Assembly: GCF_039912695.1 (NCBI RefSeq)
Contig: NZ_JBDSPJ010000024.1
Coordinates: 124,001 to 188,000 of the forward strand
Reading direction: 5' to 3'
Length of the DNA: 64,000 nt
From: Pseudolysinimonas_A sp039912695
GTDB taxonomy: Bacteria; Actinomycetota; Actinomycetes; Actinomycetales; Microbacteriaceae
Shown: positions 8,000-16,639 of the stretch, in pieces
Layout: each line of letters begins with the position of its first letter
Position numbering within the stretch: the stretch's first letter is position 1
Notes under the pieces: generated by a model
Databases searched by the model: none
Told to the model about the DNA's origin: nothing
Seen by the model: only the letters and a program-made list of their open reading frames with translations
Program-made: the position numbers and the translations under genes

Positions 8000-9061
8000 T
8001 TACCGCGGACTGATCGGCAGTTTCCGCCCGGCAAGGTCGCGGGTGCGGGCAGCCAACGTCGCAGCGAGCGACAGGATGGCGACCGCGGCCGGGTCTGACG
8101 GATCGGCGAACACAACCGGGGTGCCGGTATCGCCGCCCTCCCGAAGTCCAACGGAGAGCGGTATCCGCGCGAGCACTGGCACGTCGAGTCGGGCCGCAAC
8201 AGCATCCCCGCCGCCCGAGCCGAACAGTTCACCCGTCATGTTCTCGATCACGCCGATCACGGTCTGACCGGTCTGCCGGGCGACCAGTCCGCTGCGCTCT
8301 GCGACGTCGGCCGCTGCGGGCTGCGGCGTCGTCACGACCAGCACTTCGGCGTGCGGCAGCAACTGCCCGATCGAGATGGCGACATCTCCCGTTCCGGGCG
8401 GCAGGTCGAGCAGCAGCACATCGAGGTCGCCGAACCAGACATCCGTCAGAAACTGCTGGATGGTGCGATGCAGCAGCGGTCCACGCCACGAGACCGCGGT
8501 CGAGCCGTCGACGAACATTCCGATCGAGATCACCGAGACGCCGTGCGCGACCGGCGGCATCATGAGGTCGCCGACTTTCGTGGGCTTCTCACCGACGATG
8601 CCCAGGATGCCGGGAATCGAGAAGCCGAAGACATCCGCATCGATCAACCCAACCTTCAATCCGGTTGCGGCGAGGGCGACGGCGAGGTTGGCGGTAAGCG
8701 TCGACTTGCCCACCCCGCCCTTGCCGCTCGTCACGGCGTAGATCTTGGTAAGGGTGTCGGGGCCGAACTGAGTGGTGCGGGTGCCGCGCAAGCGGGCGAC
8801 GAGCGCCTCGCGTTCCGGCACCGTCATGACTCCCACAACGAGGTCGAGCTCGTCGATGCCGGGCACCGTCAGAACCGCGGCTCGGATGTCGCGTTCGATC
8901 GTCTCGGCGGCCGGGCAGCCGATGATCGTGAGGCGCAGATCAACCGTGGCGCGGGATCCGTCGACGGTCACAGCACGCACCATGTCGAGCTCGGTGATCG
9001 GCCGCCGGATCTCGGGATCGACGACGTGGGCCAGCGCCGCACGGACGGCGTCAGACGTCAT
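8000..9061 (-). CDS. mrp: Mrp/NBP35-family iron-sulfur cluster carrier ATPase
   Basis: This 353-aa protein has an N-terminal MIP18/DUF59 domain (residues 1-85) and a ParA/MinD-type ATPase domain with the deviant Walker A GKGGVGKS at 113-120 and a LLLDLPPGTGD switch. The family loads or transfers Fe-S clusters in the cytosol. The C-terminal CxxC of classical Mrp/ApbC is absent: the segment reads MTGELFGSGGG, as I recall for actinobacterial Mrp. Its start overlaps the stop of the DUF1003 gene by ATGA, so the two are coupled. The Mrp-DUF1003-MgtE_N order matches mycobacteria. Confidence 0.92.
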   Translation of the reverse strand: MTSDAVRAALAHVVDPEIRRPITELDMVRAVTVDGSRATVDLRLTIIGCPAAETIERDIRAAVLTVPGIDELDLVVGVMTVPEREALVARLRGTRTTQFGPDTLTKIYAVTSGKGGVGKSTLTANLAVALAATGLKVGLIDADVFGFSIPGILGIVGEKPTKVGDLMMPPVAHGVSVISIGMFVDGSTAVSWRGPLLHRTIQQFLTDVWFGDLDVLLLDLPPGTGDVAISIGQLLPHAEVLVVTTPQPAAADVAERSGLVARQTGQTVIGVIENMTGELFGSGGGDAVAARLDVPVLARIPLSVGLREGGDTGTPVVFADPSDPAAVAILSLAATLAARTRDLAGRKLPISPR

Positions 9062-9603
9062 TTCGAGGGCGACTTAGAGGGTTGTGACGGTGCCGACTTG
9101 GGCTCCCTGTCCTTGTCGAGTTCCTCGAGCAGAGACCGCAGTTCGGCACGGATGAAGTCGCGGCTCGCCATGTCTTTCATCGCGAGCCGGAGGGCGACCA
9201 CTTCGCGCGCCAGGTACTCGGTATCGGCGAGGTTGCGTTCGGCGCGCTGACGGTCCTGTTCGATCTGCACGCGGTCGCGGTCATCCTGCCGGTTCTGCGC
9301 CAACAGGATGAGGGGCGCCGCGTACGACGCCTGGAGGGAGAGCACCAGGGTGAGCACGGTGAAGCCGAGCGCCTGCGAGTCGAAGCGGTAGCCCAGGGGG
9401 GCGAGGGTGTTGTAGAGCATCCAGAGCACCACAACGACCGAGAGAAGCAGGAGGAACCACGGCGTGCCCATGCCACGGGCGATCGCCTCCGTGAAGCGTC
9501 CGAACCGGTCACGCCGTTGGAATCGAGGGAACGGCGCAAAGGACTGCCGGGCGCCCTTGGGCTGATCGAGACGCTGGTCGCTACGACGATCGGGGCGTGC
9601 CAT
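9058..9603 (-). CDS. DUF1003 membrane protein
   Basis: This 181-aa protein has a basic N terminus, two closely spaced membrane segments (about residues 47-65 and 78-100, PWFLLLLSVVVVLWMLYNT and a second one containing LTLVLSLQASYAAPLILL) and a charged C-terminal helix rich in R, E and D. This is the DUF1003 pattern. The C-terminal helix probably forms a coiled coil. It overlaps the MgtE_N gene by 23 bp and mrp by 4 bp. Function is unknown; the neighbouring MgtE-like protein hints at divalent-cation physiology. Confidence 0.85.
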   Translation of the reverse strand: MARPDRRSDQRLDQPKGARQSFAPFPRFQRRDRFGRFTEAIARGMGTPWFLLLLSVVVVLWMLYNTLAPLGYRFDSQALGFTVLTLVLSLQASYAAPLILLAQNRQDDRDRVQIEQDRQRAERNLADTEYLAREVVALRLAMKDMASRDFIRAELRSLLEELDKDREPKSAPSQPSKSPSK

Positions 9604-10903
9604 GTGTCGTCCTCCTTCCGCGGGTCGGGATGGTTGCGGTGCTGGTGCTGACTCTCAGGTCGGCTTCGGACTCTTCGCCCGAGGTACTTCGCCAGTCGTC
9701 CGGCAGCAGATAGTCGAGGACGTCATCGATGGTCACCACCCCGACGAGACGGTGTTGTTCGTCGACGACGGGCAGCGAGACCAGGTTGTACGAGGCCAGG
9801 ATGCGCGACACCTCGGCCGCGCTGGTGCCCGGGTGCACGGGTTCGAGGCTCGTGTCGAGCAGGGTGCCGAGCCGCTCGTGCGGCGGGTAGCGCAGCATCC
9901 GCTGGAAGTGCACCATGCCCAGGAACCGTCCGGTGGGCGGCTCGTACGGCGGGAGGGTCACGCAGATCGCCGCACCGAGAGCGGGGGCGAGTTCGTGTCG
10001 ACGGATGAGGGCCAGGCCCTCGGCAACTGTCGCGTCAGCAGAAACGATGATCGGTTCGGTCGTCATCAGGCCGCCCGCGGTGTCAGACCCGTAGGCGAGC
10101 AAGAAGCGCACGTCCTCGGCTTCTTCGGGTTCCATGAGGTCGAGGAGCGCTTCTCCGCGCTCTTCCGAGAGCTGCGCGATGAGGTCGGCGGCGTCATCCG
10201 GCTGCATCTGGTCGAGCACATCGGCGGCGCGTTCGTCGTCGAGCTGACCGATGAGATCGACCTGATCCTGCTCGGGCATCTCCTCGAGGGCATCGGCGAG
10301 CCGGTCATCGGGCAACTCTTCGGCGACTTCGCGGCGCCGACCTTCCGGCAGATCGAGCAGGGTGTTCGCGAGGTCGGCGGGCAGCAGGTCGGAGTAGGTC
10401 GCCACCAACTTCTCAGCAGACTGCGGGTCGCCCGACGTGTCTTCGCGGATCTGCAGCCAGGTCGCGAACGTCGTCGCACCCTTACTGAAGGGGGATGCGG
10501 TGCGCGGCCGACGCAGGAAGAGGTCGCCGATCTTCCACTCGCCGGCGGGCGTCATCTCGATTGCGACGTCTTCGATCGTGGCCTCGCCCGATCCATCGCG
10601 CAGGGTCACCTTGCGGCCGATCAACTCCGCGAGTGCACGTACCTCGCCACCGCGCTGTTCGAATCGTCGGAGGTTGATCAGGCCGGTCGTGATGATCTGG
10701 CCCGAGCCGATGCTCGTGACGCGGCCGATCGAGAGGAAGACTCGACGCTTCCCGGGGATCTCGACGATCAAGCCCACCACGCGCGGAGCCTCGGACTCGC
10801 GGTAGACAACCACGACATCCCGAGCCTTGCCGACCTTGTCGCCCGCGGGGTCGAAGACAGAGCACCCGGCCAACCGGGCGACGAAAACTCGCGTCGCGCT
10901 CAC
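9581..10903 (-). CDS. PRC-barrel / MgtE intracellular-domain / CBS-domain protein
   Basis: This 440-aa soluble protein has PRC-barrel-like segments at the N terminus (VFVARLAGCSVFDPAGDKVG) and near 90-140, then an MgtE_N superhelix with repeated LPEGRR, LPDDRLADAL and LDDERAADVL units, and a CBS pair (two domains, about 270-400). It contains the Mg-sensing cytosolic part of MgtE transporters but lacks the five-helix channel, so it is not a transporter by itself. The GTG start at 10903 has TAGGGT (10910-10915) 6 nt upstream. The homologue in mycobacteria occupies the same place beside mrp. Confidence 0.88.
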   Translation of the reverse strand: MSATRVFVARLAGCSVFDPAGDKVGKARDVVVVYRESEAPRVVGLIVEIPGKRRVFLSIGRVTSIGSGQIITTGLINLRRFEQRGGEVRALAELIGRKVTLRDGSGEATIEDVAIEMTPAGEWKIGDLFLRRPRTASPFSKGATTFATWLQIREDTSGDPQSAEKLVATYSDLLPADLANTLLDLPEGRRREVAEELPDDRLADALEEMPEQDQVDLIGQLDDERAADVLDQMQPDDAADLIAQLSEERGEALLDLMEPEEAEDVRFLLAYGSDTAGGLMTTEPIIVSADATVAEGLALIRRHELAPALGAAICVTLPPYEPPTGRFLGMVHFQRMLRYPPHERLGTLLDTSLEPVHPGTSAAEVSRILASYNLVSLPVVDEQHRLVGVVTIDDVLDYLLPDDWRSTSGEESEADLRVSTSTATIPTRGRRTTHGTPRSS

Positions 10904-11023
10904 GGTGAAACCCTACCTACCGCGCGCCACGTTATGAGCCGAGGCGCTTTCGCGCCTCGGCACGGCGCTAGCGCCGACGCCCGTCACGGGCGCCGGTGTC
11001 GGGTCAGGGAGCAGACTAAGAGC
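10904..11023. promoter_or_regulatory. Divergent intergenic region with two promoters and three palindromes
   Basis: TAGGGT on the minus strand (10910-10915) serves the MgtE_N gene and CAGACT (11012-11017) is a -10-like box 6 nt before GTG 11024. Between them lie three inverted repeats: a 10-bp stem with a TTTC loop (10938-10961), the 14-bp palindrome CGGCGCTAGCGCCG (10963-10976) and CGCCCGT-C-ACGGGCG (10978-10992). Terminators are not expected between divergent genes, so these may be protein-binding sites. Confidence 0.6.
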
Positions 11024-12442
11024 GTGATCCGTTCTCAGAGACTCGTGTTGGCGATCGCCGTGCTGGCGTCGTTCGTGGCGTTCCTCGACGGCACCGTCGT
11101 GAACGTTGCGCTTCCCGCGATCCTGCGCGACTTGGGCGGCGGCATTGCCACTCAGCAGTGGGTGGTCGACGCGTACCTGATCACCCTCGGATCGCTGATC
11201 TTGGTGGCCGGGTCGATCTCGGATGCGCTCGGCCGCATCCTCGTGTTGCGGATCGGGCTGCTGTTGTTTGGGATCGCGTCGATTGGCATCGCGGCTGCGC
11301 AAGATCCGCTCTTTCTGATCATCGCCCGCGGGCTCCAGGGTGTCGCGGGAGCGTTGCTCGTCCCGTCGTCGCTCGCGCTCATCACGTCGACCTTCGACGG
11401 AAAGGCACGCGGACGGGCGATCGGGATGTGGACCGCCCTGACCAGCACGGCGATGATCGTCGGACCGTTCCTAGGCGGCGTCTTCGTCGATCTCGCGTCG
11501 TGGCGGTTGGCGTTCCTGATCAACGTCGTGCCCATCACCGTGACCTTTGTGCTGCTCGCGATGCTCGCGCACAAGGACGTGCGAGTGCCCGGGGTGCGCA
11601 TCGACGTCCTCGGAGCGGTGCTCTGCACCCTCGGGCTCGGCGGCATCGTGTTCGCGCTCATTGAGCAGGGGAATCTTGGCTGGACGCATCCGGCGATCTA
11701 CCTGTCGATGAGCCTCGGCGTACTCGCGTTTGCCGGGTTCCTGGTGCGGCAGCGGTTCGCGCAGAACCCGATCATGCCGCTGGGCCTGTTCCGCGTGCGT
11801 AACTTCTGGACGGGCAACCTCGCGACGGCTTTCATCTACGGGGCGCTGGGACTTTCCTCCGTCGTCGTCGGGGTGTATCTGCAGGAGGGTGCCCACTTGC
11901 CTGCGACGCTCGCCGGACTCGCGTCGCTGCCCAGCATCCTGCTGATGATCGGGCTGTCGTCTCGATTCGGTGCGCTGTCGGCTCGCTACGGCGCACGGGT
12001 TTTCATGACGGTCGGTCCGATCCTCGCGGGCCTCGGCACGCTGTGGTACCTGATGGTTTCGAGAGACTTCAACTACTGGTGGCAGGTGCTCCCGGGCGTG
12101 CTGATCTTCGGCCTCGGACTGACGATGACGGTGGCCCCGCTCACCTCGACGGTCCTCGGAGCGATCGACCACGCCCGCGCGGGCACGGCCTCGGCGGTCA
12201 ACAATGCTGTCGCGCGCGTCGCGGGCCTGGTGCTGACCGCAATGCTCGGGGTGATCGTCGGGGGTCAGCTCGATCTCGACGGGTTCAAGCGCGCGACGAT
12301 CGTGACCGCGGCGTTGCTCATCGCGGGCGGGGTGGTGTCGTTCCTCGGCATTCGCGCGGACCCCGCTGAGAGCGACGACGCTTTCGCGTCGTCGCCGCGG
12401 TCCCAGCGCCGCGGGCCGTCCCGGCCCGCGGTATCCGGGTAG
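11024..12442 (+). CDS. DHA2-family MFS drug exporter (EmrB/QacA type)
   Basis: This 472-aa protein is a proton-driven efflux pump with about 14 membrane segments. It carries the DHA2 motif FLDGTVVNVALPAI at residues 21-34, the motif-A-like GSISDALGR, and motif C GPFLGG. The long open frame continues upstream to 9602, but that part is the antisense of the MgtE_N gene, so GTG 11024 at the family's usual beginning is chosen. Two strong hairpins overlap the last 70 bp of the gene. Substrate unknown. Confidence 0.87.
   Translation: MIRSQRLVLAIAVLASFVAFLDGTVVNVALPAILRDLGGGIATQQWVVDAYLITLGSLILVAGSISDALGRILVLRIGLLLFGIASIGIAAAQDPLFLIIARGLQGVAGALLVPSSLALITSTFDGKARGRAIGMWTALTSTAMIVGPFLGGVFVDLASWRLAFLINVVPITVTFVLLAMLAHKDVRVPGVRIDVLGAVLCTLGLGGIVFALIEQGNLGWTHPAIYLSMSLGVLAFAGFLVRQRFAQNPIMPLGLFRVRNFWTGNLATAFIYGALGLSSVVVGVYLQEGAHLPATLAGLASLPSILLMIGLSSRFGALSARYGARVFMTVGPILAGLGTLWYLMVSRDFNYWWQVLPGVLIFGLGLTMTVAPLTSTVLGAIDHARAGTASAVNNAVARVAGLVLTAMLGVIVGGQLDLDGFKRATIVTAALLIAGGVVSFLGIRADPAESDDAFASSPRSQRRGPSRPAVSG
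12372..12431 (+). terminator. Two hairpins at the 3' end of the MFS gene
   Basis: GCGACGACGC-TTTC-GCGTCGTCGC (12372-12395) is a perfect 10-bp stem and CCGCGGGCC-N5-GGCCCGCGG (12409-12431) a perfect 9-bp stem. Both lie in the last codons before the TAG at 12440. Neither has a T tract, so they would act as weak or factor-dependent terminators. The first shares its GC-TTTC-GC tip with the hairpin at 10938. Confidence 0.45.
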
Positions 12443-12473
12443 AACCGGAAGCCGAGAGTGAGATACTGACGGC

Positions 12474-12965
12474 GTGAGTAACCCCGGGATGTTCAGTAGA
12501 GGCCCCATTCAAACGCGCGTTCCCACCGGCGAAGTGCTGGGCACGTACGAGACCTACGCCGAGGCGCAGCGCATCGTCGACCGACTCGCGAAGGCCGACT
12601 TCTCGATCTCTGACCTGTCGATCATCGGCAACGACCTGAAATCGGTCGAGCGGGTGACTCGCAAGCTCTCCTGGAACCGCGCGGCCCTCGAAGGTGCCCT
12701 GAGCGGAGCCTGGTTCGGCCTGTTCATCGGCCTGCTGCTGTCTTTCCTGCAGCCCAACATCAACTGGACGCTGTTCGTCGCGGCGATCCTGATCGGTGCC
12801 GTCTTCGGGATGTTCTTCCGACTCGCCAGCTACGCGGTCGCCCGGCGCAACCGTGACTTCGAGTCGCAGACTCAGGTGCTGGCGACGAATTACCAGGTTC
12901 TCGTCGCCGAGGGTCACCTGGCGAAGGCGCAGGACGTGCTCGCGCGGCCCGCGCCCTCCAACTAA
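12474..12965 (+). CDS. GSP17M-like membrane protein (general stress protein 17M domain)
   Basis: This 163-aa protein has an N-terminal GSP17M-like domain (GEVLGTYETYAEAQRIVDRL, residues about 18-60), then two membrane segments separated by a short loop (AWFGLFIGLLLSFLQ and LFVAAILIGAVFGMFF), and a C-terminal cytosolic part. Homologues accompany the mrp/MgtE_N block in mycobacteria. GTG 12474 has GATACT (12462-12467) 6 nt upstream. The precise function is unknown. Confidence 0.8.
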   Translation: MSNPGMFSRGPIQTRVPTGEVLGTYETYAEAQRIVDRLAKADFSISDLSIIGNDLKSVERVTRKLSWNRAALEGALSGAWFGLFIGLLLSFLQPNINWTLFVAAILIGAVFGMFFRLASYAVARRNRDFESQTQVLATNYQVLVAEGHLAKAQDVLARPAPSN

Positions 12966-12974
12966 CGCAGACCT

Positions 12975-14468
12975 CTACCGGAGAGCCTGCATCCAGGCTT
13001 CGACGTCGTCGGCGGTGCGCGGGATGTCTCCCGACAGCAGGTCGCAGCCGGTAGCAGTCACGACGACGTTGTCTTCGATCCGGATTCCGATGCCGCGCAA
13101 CTCTTCGGGAACGGTCAGATCGTCGGGCTGGAAGTACAAGCCGGGTTCGATCGTGAAGACCATGCCGGGCTCAAGAATCCCTTCGGCATAGAGCTCGCGG
13201 CGGGCTTTCGCGCAGTCGTGAACGTCGAGACCGAGGTGGTGCGAGGTGCCGTGGATCATGTAGCGGCGGTGCCACTGGCCGTCGCCGTCGAGTGACTCTT
13301 CGGCGCTCGCCGGCAGGAGTCCCCACTCGGCGGTCTTCTCGGCGATGACGCGCATCGCTTCGGCGTGAATGTCGCGGAACCTGATTCCGGGCTTCACGAT
13401 CGCGCGGGCGGCATCCGTCGCCTCCAGCACCGCTTCGTAAACCTTGCGCTGCACCGGGGTGAAGGTACCGCTCACCGGCAGGGTGCGGGTGATGTCGGCG
13501 GTGTAGAGGCTGTCGAGTTCGACACCCGCGTCGACCAACAGCAGATCGCCGGGAACGACCGGTCCGTCGTTGCGGGTCCAGTGCAGGTAGCAGGCGTGCG
13601 GGCCGCTCGCGGCGATCGTGTCGTAGCCGACGGCGTTGCCCTCGATCCGTGCCCGGCGGTTGAAGGCACCCTCGACGACGCGCTCGCCCCGGTCGGTTTC
13701 GATCGCTTCGGCCAGGTCGGCAATGATCTGGTCGAAGCCGCGTTTGGTGGCCTCGATGGCCGCGGTCATTTCGGCGAGTTCCCAGTCGTCCTTCACGAAC
13801 CGCAGTTCGCTGAGATCGCGAGCGAGAGTGACATCACGGGTCTCGTCGACAGCATCCGAGTCTTCAGCAGCCAACAGTCGTCGGCCGTCGAGCTGGTCGG
13901 TCAGACCGGGGTCGGCATCCCGCACGATGAGGGTGGTGTCGTCGGACGCGTCGAGCACCGTTTCCAACCCGGCGAGCTCACGGGTCGCGAGGCCTAGGTC
14001 GGCGGCGACGTGGGCGAGCGACGGGCGTGGGCCGGTCCAGAACTCGCCGATCGCCGCGTTGGCGTAGAACTCCTGAGTGTCGCGGCCAGCGGCCCCCAGA
14101 AAGTACAGAGTTGCGTCGTGACCATCGGCGGTCGGCTCGAGCACCAGCACTGAGTCGGGCACGGCATCCGAACCCCAGCCGGTGAGGTGGGCAAAGGCGG
14201 AATGCGCCCGGTAGGCGTAATCCGTGTCGTTCGAGCGAACCCGGGCGGGGCCTGCAGGCACGATCAACCGCGTGCCCGGATACAGCGCCGAGAGCCGAAG
14301 GCGGCGGGCGGCGGCGTACTCGGCGGCAACCCGCGGCGACGGCGGAAGATCGGGATGCTGCGCCCAGTTCGAGGAGATGTACGCGCGAAACTCCGGCGTC
14401 TGAGGAAGCGTCGAACGGTTCGAGGTGAGACTCGGAGCGGGCTGCGAGTCGGTGCGGGCATCGGCCAT
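12975..14468 (-). CDS. pepP: Xaa-Pro aminopeptidase (aminopeptidase P, M24B)
   Basis: This 497-aa metallopeptidase removes N-terminal residues before proline. It has an AMP_N domain (about residues 40-180) and a pita-bread M24 domain with the metal ligands in LLVDAGVELDSLYTADITRT (two Asp), MIHGTSHHLGLDVHD (His), FTIEPG (Glu) and GIGIRIEDNVV (Glu). The start is ambiguous: ATG at 14498, 14477 and 14468 are all in frame. 14468 is preferred for its GATGAT box 7 nt upstream; the others lie in a repeated GGTGAGATG sequence. Confidence 0.92.
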   Translation of the reverse strand: MADARTDSQPAPSLTSNRSTLPQTPEFRAYISSNWAQHPDLPPSPRVAAEYAAARRLRLSALYPGTRLIVPAGPARVRSNDTDYAYRAHSAFAHLTGWGSDAVPDSVLVLEPTADGHDATLYFLGAAGRDTQEFYANAAIGEFWTGPRPSLAHVAADLGLATRELAGLETVLDASDDTTLIVRDADPGLTDQLDGRRLLAAEDSDAVDETRDVTLARDLSELRFVKDDWELAEMTAAIEATKRGFDQIIADLAEAIETDRGERVVEGAFNRRARIEGNAVGYDTIAASGPHACYLHWTRNDGPVVPGDLLLVDAGVELDSLYTADITRTLPVSGTFTPVQRKVYEAVLEATDAARAIVKPGIRFRDIHAEAMRVIAEKTAEWGLLPASAEESLDGDGQWHRRYMIHGTSHHLGLDVHDCAKARRELYAEGILEPGMVFTIEPGLYFQPDDLTVPEELRGIGIRIEDNVVVTATGCDLLSGDIPRTADDVEAWMQALR

Positions 14469-14477
14469 GCGATCCAT

Positions 14478-14510
14478 CATCTCACCGGCGTCGCACATCT
14501 CACCGACGTC
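14478..14510. repeat. 15-bp direct repeat upstream of pepP
   Basis: CATCTCACCGGCGTC (14478-14492) and CATCTCACCGACGTC (14496-14510) are repeated with an 18-bp period. Read on the minus strand, each copy ends GGTGAGATG, giving two alternative in-frame ATG codons for pepP. Confidence 0.7.
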
Positions 14511-14519
14511 TCCGTGGCC

Positions 14520-15539
14520 TCAGCCGGTAGGTCGCAACTGCGCGACGACGGGGCGGTGGTCGCTGCCTGCGTCATCCTCTGAGGTGATCACCCGAAATCC
14601 GACGAAGGTCCAGTTCGGGGTCGCCATCACGTGGTCAATCGGCGCTCCGAGCAAACTCGGCAGGATGGTCGGCCAGGATCCCACAGCGGCGTTGCCGGTG
14701 ACGCGCGCACCGTCTCGGCAGTTGCCGATGCCGCCGCCGGCATCCGATGCAGCGTCGAGCCCGGTGTAGTGGTCGAGGGTCGAGTTGAGGTCGCCGGCCA
14801 AGATGACGTTGTCGCCGGCGCAGCGTGCCGCGAGCCACTCGAGGCCCTGGCGCCATCCCGCCATCTCTGCGGGAACGGGAGAAACCGGATGCGCGCCGAC
14901 GATGACGGGCCCGGTGCCGTCGACCGGGACCGCTAACACTGAGGGCAGTTGGTCGGTTCCACCCTTGCTGTCGTCCCGCACGTAATCGCCCAGGTCGCTC
15001 GAAATGAGCAGCATCGTCGAGCGAGCCTTCGAGATCTGGTCGTAGGAGAGCGGGATGAGCTTCATCGACAAGCCACTCGCGCTCAGCGCATCCTGAACTT
15101 GCCCCGCGTAATCCGCGCTGGTCTCGGGCAGCACGATGATGTCGGCATCCTGCTCGATCGCGAGGGTCGTGATCGCGTCAATGCTGGGGGAGTCGCCGAG
15201 GGTGTTCCAGGAGAGCACCGTCAGATCGCCCGGTGCCTTCGTTTCGAAGGCGAGATCGCCAACGCCGCGGGTCGTGAGTACGGCGACCTCGATGCCGGCG
15301 AAGGCCAGCAGCAAAAGCGCGATGGCTCCCGCGAATCGGCGCAGGCGGCTCGACATGAGGGCAATGAGGGTGAAGAACACGACGCACAGCAACGCGATCG
15401 CGGCCAGCAATCCGCGCAGTGTCGTGACCTGCACCACCCCAACCTGGCGCTGGATGCCGAGCAACTGAGGCCAGGCCGCAAGCAGCAGCGCAACGCCCAA
15501 GACGACGAGCACGACGGCGGAAAGGACGCGGCGGAACAT
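14520..15539 (-). CDS. Membrane-anchored endonuclease/exonuclease/phosphatase-family protein
   Basis: This 339-aa protein has three N-terminal membrane segments (about residues 5-23, 43-62 and 70-92) and an extracytoplasmic EEP domain. Catalytic-type motifs are LSWNT, IIVLPE (metal Glu), GDLNS and GSDHRPVV. Such membrane-tethered EEP proteins in actinobacteria act as nucleases or phosphodiesterases outside the membrane; the substrate is not clear. On the minus strand TAGGCT (15549-15554) lies 9 nt upstream of the ATG. Confidence 0.85.
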   Translation of the reverse strand: MFRRVLSAVVLVVLGVALLLAAWPQLLGIQRQVGVVQVTTLRGLLAAIALLCVVFFTLIALMSSRLRRFAGAIALLLLAFAGIEVAVLTTRGVGDLAFETKAPGDLTVLSWNTLGDSPSIDAITTLAIEQDADIIVLPETSADYAGQVQDALSASGLSMKLIPLSYDQISKARSTMLLISSDLGDYVRDDSKGGTDQLPSVLAVPVDGTGPVIVGAHPVSPVPAEMAGWRQGLEWLAARCAGDNVILAGDLNSTLDHYTGLDAASDAGGGIGNCRDGARVTGNAAVGSWPTILPSLLGAPIDHVMATPNWTFVGFRVITSEDDAGSDHRPVVAQLRPTG

Positions 15540-15564
15540 AGCTCTGCGAGCCTACGATGGGCGG
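15540..15564. promoter_or_regulatory. Overlapping divergent -10 boxes
   Basis: In AGCCTACGAT (15549-15558) the minus-strand TAGGCT for the EEP gene and the plus-strand TACGAT for the PHP gene share two base pairs. TACGAT is 6 nt before the PHP ATG. Both cannot be melted and used at once. Confidence 0.6.
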
Positions 15565-16419
15565 ATGCGTCCGGGCCCCATCGACCTCCATGCCCACAGC
15601 AGTGTCTCGGATGGTACTCAGACTCCGGCGCAACTGGTCGCTGCGGCGGTGGAGGCGGGTCTGAGCGCCATCGCCATTACGGACCACGATTCGACAGCCG
15701 GCTGGGCTCCCGCGTTCGACGCAGCGCGCGGGACGGGGCTCACGGTGGTCCCGGGAATGGAACTGTCGACTCAACTGAACGGCGCGAGCGTGCACGTTCT
15801 CGCGTACCTGATCGACCCCGCCCATCCGGCACTGCTCGCCGCGACCGAGAGCATCCGCGCCGAACGCCTGCACCGGGCCGAAGCGATGGTGACCCGGATC
15901 GCCGTCGACTATGCGTTGGACTGGGATGACGTGCTCGCGCAGACCACGCCGGGTGCGACGGTCGGGCGCCCGCACATTGCCGACGCCTTGGTCGCCCGCG
16001 GACACGTTGCCGACCGCTCGGCTGCGTTCGACAGCATCCTGCATTGGCGCGGCGGCTACTACCGACCTCACGAGGCTCCGAAGCCGATCGACGGTGTGCG
16101 ACTCGTCGTCGAGGCCGGGGGAGTGCCGGTGCTCGCCCATCCCGGTGCTCGCGGTCCCGATCACGTGTTCGACGATCGCCGCATCGCCGCCCTGGTGGAC
16201 GCCGGATTGTTCGGTGTCGAGATCGGGCATCGTGACAACCCGCCGGCAGCGGTGACCCGCTGGGCCGAGATCGCGCGCAAGTACGGGCTGGTGAGCACCG
16301 GGTCGAGCGACTATCACGGGGCGGGCAAGCCCAACCAGCTTGCCGAAAACACGACCTCGCCCGAGGTCTACGCCGCGATCGTGGAACGCGCGAACGGATC
16401 GAAGCCGTTCTTGGAGTGA
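15565..16419 (+). CDS. PHP-domain phosphoesterase
   Basis: This 284-aa protein has the four PHP metal motifs: DLHAHSSVSDGT (residues 7-18), AITDHDST, GMELS and a C-terminal GSSDYHG. It resembles the TrpH/RNase AM and 3',5'-nucleoside bisphosphate phosphatase group, which hydrolyse phosphate esters using several metal ions. The exact substrate is inferred from family only. The ATG has TACGAT 6 nt upstream and no SD. It is transcribed away from the EEP protein gene. Confidence 0.9.
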   Translation: MRPGPIDLHAHSSVSDGTQTPAQLVAAAVEAGLSAIAITDHDSTAGWAPAFDAARGTGLTVVPGMELSTQLNGASVHVLAYLIDPAHPALLAATESIRAERLHRAEAMVTRIAVDYALDWDDVLAQTTPGATVGRPHIADALVARGHVADRSAAFDSILHWRGGYYRPHEAPKPIDGVRLVVEAGGVPVLAHPGARGPDHVFDDRRIAALVDAGLFGVEIGHRDNPPAAVTRWAEIARKYGLVSTGSSDYHGAGKPNQLAENTTSPEVYAAIVERANGSKPFLE

Positions 16420-16436
16420 ATCAGGGTGAGGCTGGG

Positions 16437-16538
16437 TCAGTGGATGGCAAGCAACAGATACTGCATGACTGCCATGGCGCAGGCCGCGACGAAGGCAGCT
16501 GTCAATGCACCTGCGGCAACGATCCCCCCGGATTTCAC
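16437..16538 (-). CDS. Small single-pass membrane peptide (33 aa), hypothetical
   Basis: A 33-codon frame begins MKSGGIVAAG and ends LLLAIH before TGA. Nearly the whole chain (residues 5-31) could form one membrane helix. Support comes from the start context: on the minus strand TAACCT (16545-16550) stands 6 nt before GTG 16538, and the spacer is GGAGGT. This is the same promoter-to-start arrangement as dozens of real genes here. It lies between the PHP gene and the helicase. Function unknown. Confidence 0.5.
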   Translation of the reverse strand: MKSGGIVAAGALTAAFVAACAMAVMQYLLLAIH

Positions 16539-16639
16539 ACCTCCAGGTTAGGAGCGACCCCGACGCAACCGCCCGCCCCGGTTCGGGGGGTGCGGCCGCA
16601 TCGGGATGTCGTGGTGCGGTGCGCGGGACCGAACTGCGC

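Noticed and set aside
9602..11023. Upstream extension of the MFS exporter frame by 474 codons
   Set aside because: The extension is the antisense of the MgtE_N-CBS gene; family homology begins at GTG 11024.
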